Source of the DNA: Salpingoeca rosetta
Taxonomy: Eukaryota > Opisthokonta > Choanoflagellata > Craspedida > Salpingoecidae
Direction of reading: 5' to 3'
DNA length: 51,499 nucleotides
NCBI RefSeq assembly: GCF_000188695.1
Contig: NW_004754914.1
Coordinates: 1,008,048 to 1,059,546 of the forward strand
Under the pieces are notes generated by a model. The model saw only the letters and a list, made by a program, of their open reading frames with translations, did no database searches and had not been told where the DNA came from. Position numbers and translations under genes: made by a program. Of the stretch, positions 1-19,433 are shown in pieces. How positions within the stretch are numbered: the stretch's first letter is position 1; each line of letters starts with the position of its first letter.

Positions 1-82
<82 letters not shown>
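1..82. repeat. (AC)41 microsatellite at the window edge
   Basis: An uninterrupted AC dinucleotide array reaches the left edge, so its true length is unknown. On the minus strand it is (GT)n and begins exactly at the splice donor of the last visible exon of the membrane-protein gene. The donor dinucleotide is therefore part of the repeat. Confidence 0.95.
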
Positions 83-84
<2 letters not shown>

Positions 85-325
85 CCTCGATGTGGATGTG
101 GGTGTGGTCGTGCTGCATGGGGTTGAGAAGCAGCGAGAGCACTTGCTCGTACGCGTTTCCACACAACTCAGCAACAACAAAGTGGCCTGTGATCATGGCA
201 GCGGCGCGTGTGAGACATGATAGGAGGGGGAGGGGGATGTAATCATCAGAACAACAACACATAGGCAGACAAACACAACACAACACACACACACACACAG
301 ACACACACACGCACACACACGCACG

Positions 326-363
<38 letters not shown>

Positions 364-1593
364 CACACGCACGCACGCACGCACGCACGCGCGTACGTAC
401 CGATGGCTGTGAGGAAGACAATGTGAAGGGCCAGGTCGTGTGCGCGCTCGAGTGCTGCGCGCACGCTCGTCTTGATGCGCAGAATCAGTGCCCCTTGCTG
501 TGCCGGGTACCGCAGTAGCGCCTATGAACGTGTATGTATGCATGTATGTATGTTTGCGTGTATGTATGTGATTGAGTGTGTGTGTGTGTGTGTGGATGCG
601 TATGTGTGTTGACATGAGGAGGAGACAGTCAATGATTGGTGTGTGCTGTCAAGCGATGCGTGACTGTGACTGCGACATATGCAGTTGTGAAGCAACACGT
701 GCGGCTGTGTTGCGAGTGCGTACCTTGCTGCTGTAGATATGGTCCAGGGTCAGCAGCGCAGCGGTGGTGATGGCAACAAACACTCGCAGCACCGCTTCGT
801 CATACACCGTGATGATGACAGCCCTGCTCGATTCATGAACGACAACGATACCCGAGTGAGGCAAATACGTGAGAGTGAGTGAGTGTGTGTGTGTGTGTGT
901 GTGTGAATGAGAGTGAGTGAGTGTATTTGTTGGCACGTGGTACTCCTCCATTCTATCGTGTACAAGTCGGTCCGCTCATACTCTCTGACACGTGAATACA
1001 CACGCACACACACGCATTCAAACACACACACACACACATTCACTTCCCCCCCCCACACCCACACACACACACATTCACACACACGCACCTGCTGTCGTTG
1101 TCGGTGCCATTGGGAGTGTGCTGCGCAGACGATTTGCTTAGGTTGGTGTTGCTCGTGGATGCGAGACACACCAGCATGTGCAGTGCAAAGAGCACCAAAG
1201 TCGACCGCAGCAACAGTGGCTCAATGTACCGCTGATATCTGCTTCGCGCCGACGGTGGTGTTGCTGCTCCAGAGGAATAAGAGCGTGTGAGCGTGTGTCA
1301 GTTGAAGCAAGCGTGTGAAACACAAGCGTTCACGGAAGATGATAGGAGACCGATACAGAGAAGAGACAGAGAGATAGAACAGAAAGAGCAAGAGAGCCAC
1401 ATACAGACACGCAAAACATAGACACACACACACACCTTGTGAGTTGGCGCGATGGTAGAACACGAGCGCTGTCGACCCGACGACGGCTGCGGCCACGCTG
1501 ATGTACGACGCTGGTAGTGCATCTGCATCACGATATGCACACTTGATGTCAGTGCCATGTACACTGTTTTCTTCGCGCGCGCACCCACCCACC

Positions 1594-1691
<98 letters not shown>

Positions 1692-1933
1692 TGCATAGAC
1701 ACACACACACGCACATACGCACACACGCACACGCACGCACACATACATGTATGAATGCACGGAACAGTGCATGCCCACCAATCCACCCTACCTGAAGCCA
1801 GCAGAGCTGTGCGTACAACCGCAATGACGACAGTGACACCAAGGGTCCATATCAAGGAGGCGGTGGCCGTCAGCTTCAAGAAGGGCCCACGATACCAGGC
1901 CGGCTCCTGTCCGCCACCGTTGCCGCTTGCCAT
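83..1933 (-). CDS. Multi-pass membrane protein, 3' end off the window; possible NDC1-like nucleoporin
   Basis: Six in-phase exons on the minus strand (1792-1933, 1436-1522, 1089-1266, 724-823, 401-521, 83-186) encode the first 244 residues. The start is the ATG at 1933, giving MASGNGGGQEP. Hydrophobic stretches in exon 1 (around LIWTLGVTVVIAVV), exon 2 (ISVAAAVVGSTALVF), exon 3 (RSTLVLFALHMLVCL), exon 4 (VFVAITTAALLTL) and exon 5 (LALHIVFLTAIG) suggest at least five membrane segments. Between segments 3 and 4 lies a polar loop with N-glycosylation sequons (NLS, NGT, NDS). The segment order, and a block after segment 4 resembling the family's P-x3-QQ...L-R-x-K pattern, recall the membrane domain of the nuclear pore anchor NDC1. 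This is a by-eye resemblance only. The gene diverges from IPO13, which would fit a nuclear-transport role. Other polytopic families remain possible. Confidence 0.5.
1602..1688. repeat. (AC)n microsatellite in intron 1 of the membrane-protein gene
   Basis: About 43 AC units follow a short CCCA-rich stretch inside the first intron (1523-1791). In the sense of the minus-strand gene this is (GT)n. Confidence 0.9.
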
Positions 1934-2213
1934 GCTGCTTGTTCCTCGTCAGTGCACACAGCAAACACAGCACAGCAAAGCAAAGCCAGAGGAGAGCAGA
2001 GAGCGCGTCTTGTCTTCGTTCTTGTGCTTCACACACACACACACACAACGAAATTCACACACGAACAACGAACGAATAACGGCAACAAGCAAGAAGCAAG
2101 GGAAGACAAGACAAGACGACAGTGAACGCCTGCTTCGACTGCTGCCTTGCTGTGAGCTGTGCTGTGTGTGTGTGTGTGTGCAGTCGAGTGTGCGTCTGTG
2201 GGAGTGGAGCAGG
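1934..2213. promoter_or_regulatory. Divergent intergenic region, probable bidirectional promoter
   Basis: Only 280 bp separate the start codon of the minus-strand membrane protein (1933) from the IPO13 start codon (2214). The segment must hold both 5' UTRs and both core promoters. It contains a short AC tract and an 18-bp TG tract just upstream of the IPO13 ATG. I see no clear TATA box. A bidirectional promoter is inferred from spacing alone. Confidence 0.5.
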
Positions 2214-5200
2214 ATGGACTTGGATGGCATCGTGGGTGCCGTTCAGGCGTTTTACCACTCGGACGACCTGAAGCTACGCACACAGGTTCGTCGTGGACAT
2301 GCGAGTGGCGTGGATCCCACTCCCCAACACACACACACACGCGCGCGCGCACTGCCTCGTTCTCTCGCTGGCTTGCTTGGCTCACACTCTCTGCCTGTGC
2401 CTCACAACCGCAACACACAACGTGGTCGCTGCACGATCGCAGGCTGAGGAGTACCTGCAGGAGGTGCGATCTGCACCCGACAGTATGCACATCGTGCCAT
2501 ACCTGCTCGCCCCTCAAACGTACGTGGTCTTCCAGGCGAGGGGAGGCGCGCGGGCAGTTGGGTTCCCCCATCGCGGTGCAAAGCTGGCCCCAACTCAACC
2601 AGTGTGTGTGTACACTAACGCTACTCGTGCATTGCACTCACACCACTCGTGCGTTGCACTCACACCGCTCCCACATTGATTCGCGCACGCTCGTGCCTGC
2701 CAGGTCACCGGAGGTGCACTTCTTTGCCATATCCGTGCTGCAAGCCAATGCCGCCACCATCAAGTCCCAGAACCCAGAGGTCCTCGGGCACCTCCAGCAG
2801 CTTCTCCTCAACCTGATCTTCGAGTGAGATCATACACACACACACACACATTCGTGTAGTTCCGTGCGCTGCTCTCTTTCATGCACCACACGACGACTGT
2901 GACTCGATTTGACCGTCATCTCCACTGGCACGTGTGGCAGGTTCTCGTCACTGGAGACGTTTGTGTATCGATCGCTGTGTGCGGTGATGGCCACTGTCAT
3001 CTTCCGCAGCGTTCCAGAGAGCATGCAAGGCGTCTTTGGCCAGATTGTAGAAGACATTATGCCTCGATCCCAGCTTGCGGGTCTCGAATTCATCAAAGCC
3101 TTCATCCAAGGTGTGTTTGCGAAAGTGCCTGAGTGCGTGTCTATCTATCTGTCTATGTCTGTCTGTCTATCTGTCGTCCATCACACTGCCCACGCTGTTC
3201 ATTGACACCGTGGCCCGTGGACTTGCTCATGCGCGGATGTGCAGAGGGATGCAAGATGATACAGCAAAAGACAATCACGCCAGCGTCCATGCAAGAGCTC
3301 CAAGCGGCGCAACCAACCGCCCTTGCAGCCCTACAGACGGTACACACACACATGCACAAATACATACACGCACACAAAAACACGCACACACACAAAACCA
3401 CACATGCATGCACGCGCATGCGCATTGTATGTGCAAGCTGCAAGGCTGTGTCTGGTACTGCATGCTTTGCCAGTAGGAGCACGCTACATCTGCTCACCTC
3501 CGTTCGTTTGCCAGGTGTTGTCCCAGAACATGGAGGTTGCAGATGTGTCGCTGGCTGTGACTGCGCTGCAGTCTCTCGCCGCGTGCATTGAGACCGGCAT
3601 CGTGCCGCTCGCAGCGCTCAACGACCACCTCAGTCAGTCCACCCATAACCTCACGCCTACATCTCCTTGTCTTGTGTTGTGTGTGTGTTGTGTGTGCGTT
3701 GTGTGTATGTATGTGTGTATGTGTGTGTGTGTGTGTTTCGTTTGAATTTACTCTTACTTTGCATCTGTGTACACATGTTTATGCCCCTTGCTCACCGCCT
3801 ATCCATCCACCATCGCCCTCCCCTCTCAAGACCTGACCCTCGCCTTCACGGGCAGCGATGAGACCTTCTCTGCTGCCATGGAGTGCTTGGTCGCGCTCGC
3901 TGGCCACCCAGGCCTTGAAGGTCAGCCGCAACCTGTGTGCTCTGTGTGTGTGTGTGTGTGTGTGTGTCGTTGGCTGTTATCTTGTTCTTGTGGTCTGTGC
4001 CTGTCTTTGTCCTCTCTTCTCTGTTTCTTGCATGCCGTCTGATGCCTCCTTCACCTCACACGCATTTCAACTCCTCGCGTGTGCGTGTGATTGCATCAGA
4101 TGAACCGGAAGCGCTGTCCGCTTTCGTTACGACTGTCCTCAGTCTGCGCGAAATGTATGACGCCTCTCTTGCGCAACAGGATGACGAGAAGACGGAATGG
4201 ATGTGCAAGCTTGTCACAGAACTCGGTGCGATGGAGTGTGTATGTGTGTATGTGTATGTGTATGTGATTGTGCATGTGTGTGATTGTGCATGTGCGTGTA
4301 CTCCTGTGTTTGTGTTTGTGTTTATGCATGTGTGTGATGCGTGTACTTACGCGCTATCGAGGTTTGTGTGCTCGCTCTCGCCTATTCATTCCTATGACGT
4401 CACCCTGACCGCCCACCGCCTCTCCACCGTCGTGTGCACACATACGCAGTCGACGACAACATTGACACGCTGCTGACGCTGGCGGAGGGCCCGGCGCTCT
4501 TTGATCTCTTCATCCACATGACCGACCACCCCCTCCAGGTGTGGCCCGTGCACCCATGGGCTGTTGACTGGGCACTACCATGGAATGAGAGCCGCTGATG
4601 CTGATGTTGTTGTGTGCCTGTGTGTGTGTGTGTGTGTGTCTGTGTCTGTGTCTGTGTCTGTGTCTGCCTATGTGTGAGTGTTTGCATGAATGCATCGTGT
4701 TCCTCAGCCATGTCAATTCGCCATTGTATCTGTGTGTTCCAATCAGCTGCGAGCTCACATCAACGCCTCCCTCCATTCCTTCCTTCACCCGCATCCAACC
4801 ACAATCACCATCCAACCACCACCACCATCACTATCACCACCATCACCATCATCCAACCATCACCATCACCATCCAACCACCACCACATGCGGTTGTCAGT
4901 TTGGGACGCAGGAGACGCAGTCTGAGCTGACGCTGAAGGTCTGGTATCGCGTCCTGCAGGGATTCGTCGAGCTCGAGCGAGGTGCGCACATCCATGCACG
5001 CGCTGTGAATATGTGTGCGTATGTGTGTGTGCGTGTGTGTATGTGTGTATGTGTATGTGTGTGTGTATGCTTGTGCTGTTACATCCACCGCTGATGACTG
5101 TTTCGGACGTGTGATGTGTGAGCGCAGTCCCCAACCACTCACCTGTACCACCATCACCACCACCATCACCACCATCACCATCGGCATTGCTGCAGAGACC

Positions 5201-5957
5201 CGGCACCGGACGCGTCGCGTGTATCTTCCACACATCATGCAGCTGCTTCGAGTGCTGCAACGGAAGATGATGTACCCACCGGCCATCGAAACGCTCAATG
5301 AACACTACCAGGAGAGCATCGAGAGTGAGTTGTGCACATGTGTGGATGGTTGTCATGCTTGATGGTGTGGAGCGCGAATGCGTGCTGTTATTGACTGGGC
5401 ATTCGCATTTGACCTTCACTCATGCACACACACACACATACATGCTCTCTTTTTCTCTCTCGCTCACCCTCACACACAACACATTCTCCTGCCGCCGTAC
5501 CTGTGTCCAGAATACAGACACGAAGCTGGAAACGTGATCATGTTCATCTCGTGCTTCACAACGTTGAATTGCGTGCAGGTGCGTGTGCGTGCGTATTGTG
5601 CTGTTTATATTTTGATTTTCACCATGTACGTGCGCCAGCCAGCTCGGGCCACACAAACATTTCGGCTCACACTACACACGTGCAAGCACGCACTCAGTTA
5701 TACAACCAATGCTTCCATTCTCACCCCCAACTTCACACCACCACTTCATCGCACCACACGACACCCTTGTGTCGCCCCTGCGCCAGGTCCTGGCGGAGCT
5801 GCTTGAGGCCGGGCTGCGCGACGACAACTGGCTCTCTGTTGAGTCGTCATTGACGTGCATCTACCGCGCCGCCACATTCTCGCCGGCCGCTGACGACGAG
5901 CACATGCCCCGTATTGTTGCCATGCTCGAGTCCCTCCCGCCGAACAAGGTCACTGCC

Positions 5958-6022
<65 letters not shown>

Positions 6023-7264
6023 TATGTGTGTATATGTCTGCTTTTGTGCGTGTGCGTGTGTGTGCCTGCCTTTGTCAACGCATTTCCACTCATCTGCTCC
6101 GCACTACATCACGCCTTATCTATTCTCTTGCTTCTCTCGCTGCTCTTTCAGTTCATCTCCATCGCGAGTGTGCGCGTTGCTGGCGCGCTTGGGGCGTGGT
6201 TGCGCAACAGACCAGACCAAGTCACCACCATGCTCGGTACCGTCGCTACATACACACACACGCACAGTTATATCCTCTTGATTTCAGTCCTTCTGCACGT
6301 TCTCTCGCGCCCCGCACACTCACTCGAAAGGACGTGCAGTCGTCCGACGTTTACTTCAGCTCACAGGTCACGACTGAACGCGCCTCTCCAATGTTTTTGC
6401 TTGCTTGGTTGTGTGTGCACCAGATATCATTCTGAAGAATCTTCTGACCGTGACGCCGCAGCCGCGGACAGGTGTTGTTTCCCGTGATACCGGCGGCAAC
6501 TGGACACCAGATGCAAGGTAGGGGTATGTGTGTGTGTGTGTGTTTGTTTGTTTGTGTGTGTTTGTTTGTTTGTTTGTTTGTGTGTGTGTGTGTGTTTGTT
6601 TGTTTGTTTGTTTGTTTGTGTGTGTGTGTGTGTGTGTGCGTGTGTGTGTGTGCGTGTGTGTGTGTGTGTTCGTGTGTGTTCATGTGTGTTGGGATCGACC
6701 CACACCCATTCATTTCCCCCTCCAATTCTTCTTGATGTGCATTCCGCGTGTGTGCAGACGAACGCTGCAGACGGAGGCTGACGCGGGCGCCGAAGCGTTT
6801 CGGGATCTCTGCGAAGGATGCGATGATCTCCTCCTCCCATATGTCAACAGCATCAACCTTGCATACAGGTGCCGCAAGACAGGCGTGTTTTGGTCTTTCT
6901 GATGATGATGATGATGATGATGAGGAGCAGGAGCAGGAGCAGGAGGAGTAGGAGATGAGAAAAGTTATACGTGCGTGCTTTTGACCAAACACTCGTGGTT
7001 TTACTCATACTTTACACGCATGTAAATTCATGTGCGCGTTGAGTACTCACATCCCATGCGTGCTTCAGGGATGCTGCAAGTCATGGTCTGAGCACTGAGA
7101 GCCGGGCGCTGGTGGCAGAGGGACTCGTCCTCATCTCCCGCAAGACAAATCTCGACCGCGCCGTCGATCTGGTCGGTCAAAGGCACCTGCTGTATCTGTC
7201 TGTGGATCTCTGTGTGTATGTATGCATGTGTGTTTGTGTCTGTGTTCGTGTCTGCGTGTGTGTC

Positions 7265-7295
<31 letters not shown>

Positions 7296-7301
7296 TCTCT
7301 G

Positions 7302-7354
<53 letters not shown>

Positions 7355-7373
7355 GTCTCTCTCTCTGTCTCTG

Positions 7374-7404
<31 letters not shown>

Positions 7405-7479
7405 GTCTCTCTCTCTGTCTCTGTCTCTCTCTCTCTGTCTCTCTCTCTCTGTCTCTGTCTCTCTCTGTCTCTCTCTCTG

Positions 7480-7512
<33 letters not shown>

Positions 7513-7527
7513 GTCTCTCTCTCTCGT

Positions 7528-7571
<44 letters not shown>

Positions 7572-9346
7572 TCTGTCTCTCTCTCTGTCTCTGTCTCTGT
7601 CTGTCTCTCTCTCTCTCTCTTTGTCTATCTCTCTCGCTCTCTCCATCCTTCTGTAACGTTCATGCGTGTGCGTGTCACTCAGCGCTGTTGCCTCACACAA
7701 GTGATTCGTTGTGCGGGCCACAGCTCCAGAACACACTGCAACGAGAACTGGAGGAGATTGACAACTGTGCGTGCACAGCACAAGCAGCTCTCCAGCCGAC
7801 ACAACTCAAGTGTGCAGGTTTGTTACTTGCTCGCTTGCTTGCGCATGTGCTGCTCACAGTATTCACGTTTACTCTTTGCTCCTTCCTTGCTTGCTTCCTT
7901 CTCTTCTTCCCTTTGTTTTGCTTCTTTAACACGCTCGTCCGCACTGCCCAACATTGCTCTCCATCTGCAGCGAGTGACATTCGCGTGCTCGGCCACGCCA
8001 TTCGGTTTCTTCGTATCAAAGAAGAGGTGACCCTTGATGGAGCCACACACACACACACACACTCACTCACTCACTCACTCACTCACTCACTTACTCACTC
8101 ACTCACTCACTCACTCACTCACTCACTCACTCACTCACTCACGCACATGCACAGCGAGAGCACCAGTCACCTGAACTCACTCCACACCAACACCACTGCT
8201 CTCCTACAACTCCCTCCCCTTTCCTTTCCTTGTCACCAAATCATTTGCAGAGTCTGAGATTACGGCAGTTGATTTCCAAGGTGTCGGCGCTGAGTGTTCA
8301 GCTCATTCTTCGCCATTCATCGGACGAGCCCCTCATGCAGGCGCTGTGCGACATGCTGATGAACTGCATGCGCGTGAATGTTCACCTCCTCGACACCAAC
8401 ATCGGCATGCTTGCCCCTGCTGTCGGCTCGGGGTTTGTTGAGTCGCAGCACGCGTGCTTGGTGGATCTGCTCACCAGCAGCATCAGCGTGTACGGGCGTG
8501 ACGAGGCGCACACAGCCATGTTTCTGGATGTGTTTCGCAAGGTCCACGGCGGCGTTGTTGGTTGGTTTGAGGCCGGACAACACGTGGAGAGCCCAGATGC
8601 AACAGCAGGGTACTTTCGCCTCGTGTGCCGCATGCTGCGCACGCTTGGCGAAGATGTGTTTCTGAGCGAGGCTGCGCTGAGCAGGCCCGTGCCGCTGGTG
8701 CTGACAATGACGCAGTGGTCGATAGCGGCGCTGATGCTGCAGGAGCCACACGTGGTGAAGCAGGCATGCAACGCCATTGTGGAGCTGCTGCGTATGCTCG
8801 CCAAGTCGCCCGCCGCGGCCGAAGACATCTTGGGGGAGAAGGGCGTGGGCCACATATGCGTGGAGACATGCATGCAGTCCATGTGCACATCTGCGCCGGC
8901 CATCTGTGTCCCGGATATTGCGCGGTGTATCGGCACCTTCCAGCTGGTGAGAGCGTGTGTTCATGTGTGTGTGTGTGTGTGCATGTGTGCATGTGTGCAT
9001 GAGTGTGTGTGCTTGGTGTCTGAGTTTCTGTACACGTGTTGTTGTTTGCAGTTGCAAGTAAGACAACATATGGTTCTTGCATTCGCGCACTTTCTCCCAC
9101 ATACACGCACACGCACACACATACTCACAACACACACACATTCTCTCACACACGACTACATGAGCGGGTGTATAGAACTTCTCGACGATCCTGCAACAGG
9201 TGCTGCCGGCGATTGTGGCCGCTCTGCCCGTCAGCGTGCGAGAGGACGTCAAGGAGTCGTTACTCCAACAGATGTTTCAACTTGACAGCATCGGACAGCT
9301 CACCTCCCTCCTCAAGTCGTTCTCTGCCATGTGCCGTGCCGTGTAG
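2214..9346 (+). CDS. IPO13: Importin-13 (karyopherin-beta nuclear transport receptor)
   Basis: Twenty-one exons: 2214-2285, 2443-2519, 2704-2823, 2941-3110, 3245-3339, 3515-3632, 3831-3920, 4100-4225, 4450-4538, 4900-4981, 5196-5324, 5511-5578, 5787-5948, 6152-6236, 6424-6517, 6758-6868, 7069-7171, 7724-7817, 7971-8026, 8251-8946, 9176-9346. All junctions are GT-AG and in phase, giving 935 aa, close to metazoan importin-13 (about 960). Family features: an N-terminal importin-beta region (PEVHFFAISVLQ), an ETQSELTLKVWY block matching the family's SLTL-x-FWYTLQD, helical HEAT-like repeats throughout, and an IPO13-type C-terminus (around LLQQMFQLDS...MCRAV). The related TNPO3 fits the N-terminal and C-terminal blocks less well. 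Importin-13 family members carry cargo both into and out of the nucleus under Ran-GTP control; specific cargo cannot be read here. Exon 20 (696 nt) is far longer than the others. Confidence 0.94.
5960..6015. repeat. (TG)n in IPO13 intron 13
   Basis: About 28 TG units begin roughly 10 nt after the splice donor of the 5787-5948 exon. This is typical of the TG-rich 5' ends of many introns in the window. Confidence 0.9.
7262..7642. repeat. ~380-bp CT/CTGT pyrimidine array in IPO13 intron 17
   Basis: Interspersed CTCTCT and CTGT units make an almost pure pyrimidine tract on the sense strand, broken only by regularly placed G. It fills most of the 552-nt intron between exons 17 and 18. It is long enough to read open in all three plus frames (SLSLSL, LSVSLS, CLCLCL), and these frames are spurious. 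Confidence 0.95.
8043..8142. repeat. (ACTC)n tetranucleotide in IPO13 intron 19
   Basis: A short CA run leads into about 22 CACT units, with one interruption (TTAC). The array lies early in the intron between exons 19 and 20. Confidence 0.9.
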
Positions 9347-9411
9347 TTAAATGCGTGGGTTCAAATTGATCCCGCTGCCGTTCGCCATCCCACGACATAT
9401 CGCTATCATAG

Positions 9412-9507
<96 letters not shown>

Positions 9508-9974
9508 CAGCAGCTTCACATGGCGCGATTACTCGTGTTACCTCATGTTTGGACACGGCTCTTGAAGCTCTGGTGGACGTTGCTTCCTGGCTGATGCGCG
9601 TACCTCTCTTGCTGCGCCACCTCTGCTTCAAGCTTGTTCTTTTGTTATTTGATCCCTTGCCACGTGTCACATTGTAACGTGACTGCTCAATGTGTTTAAG
9701 TGACGTGTGACCTGCCCAAACACTCCTCCTCCCTCTCTGTGTCTCTCCCTCTTTGCTCTTCTTGTTCGCGCACGCGTTCACATACGTGTGCGTGTGACTA
9801 TCTTGTGTTATTCATCACTCGTGTAATGTATGTAAACAACTCCTTCCGCATCACAGGCAACAGCAAGGTGGTATGGTTGATAGCGTGCAACAGTGTTGTG
9901 CTACTGGCCCTGCTGTCCTCTCAGCTCATTTCTGTGCAGAAGATTGCAGGCAACAGCGTGTGAGTACGTGAAGG

Positions 9975-10040
<66 letters not shown>

Positions 10041-10045
10041 CCACG
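9347..10045. other. Convergent intergenic region between IPO13 and CTR9
   Basis: This 699-bp stretch lies between two stop codons on opposite strands and should hold both 3' UTRs. It contains (TG)46 at 9415-9505, (TG)~30 at 9980-10038, and a repeat-free middle with one 45-codon reading frame (listed separately). I see no AATAAA near either stop codon. Confidence 0.8.
9826..9963 (+). CDS. Possible small ORF with one membrane helix
   Basis: An ATG-initiated 45-codon frame ends at the TGA at 9961-9963. It has two N-x-S sites near its N-terminus (NNS, GNS) and one continuous hydrophobic helix (VVWLIACNSVVLLALLSS). It lies in the presumed 3' UTR of IPO13, in one of the few non-repetitive intergenic patches. 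No homologue is recognised, and chance cannot be excluded at this length. Confidence 0.15.
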   Translation: MYVNNSFRITGNSKVVWLIACNSVVLLALLSSQLISVQKIAGNSV

Positions 10046-19329
<9,284 letters not shown>

Positions 19330-19433
19330 AAAATTGCATCAAATCTGAAATGACCATTCATATTGTGAGCGCTGGAAGGAAACCGTTTGTTTGCTGACAC
19401 AGACCGCGCAAAAGAACGAAAGAACGAACGAGC
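19330..19433. promoter_or_regulatory. Very short divergent promoter between CTR9 and ISPD
   Basis: Start codons on opposite strands are 104 bp apart (CTR9 at 19329, ISPD at 19434). The segment has no microsatellite, unlike almost every other spacer here, and contains GAACGAA repeats at its right end. Both 5' UTRs must be very short or overlap, unless one ATG is wrongly chosen. Confidence 0.55.

Noticed and set aside
2520..2560. GC-AG intron at the end of IPO13 exon 2 (CAG followed by GCGAGG)
   Set aside because: The upstream GTACGT donor at 2520 gives correct phase with exon 3 and a family-like protein, so a non-canonical donor is unnecessary.
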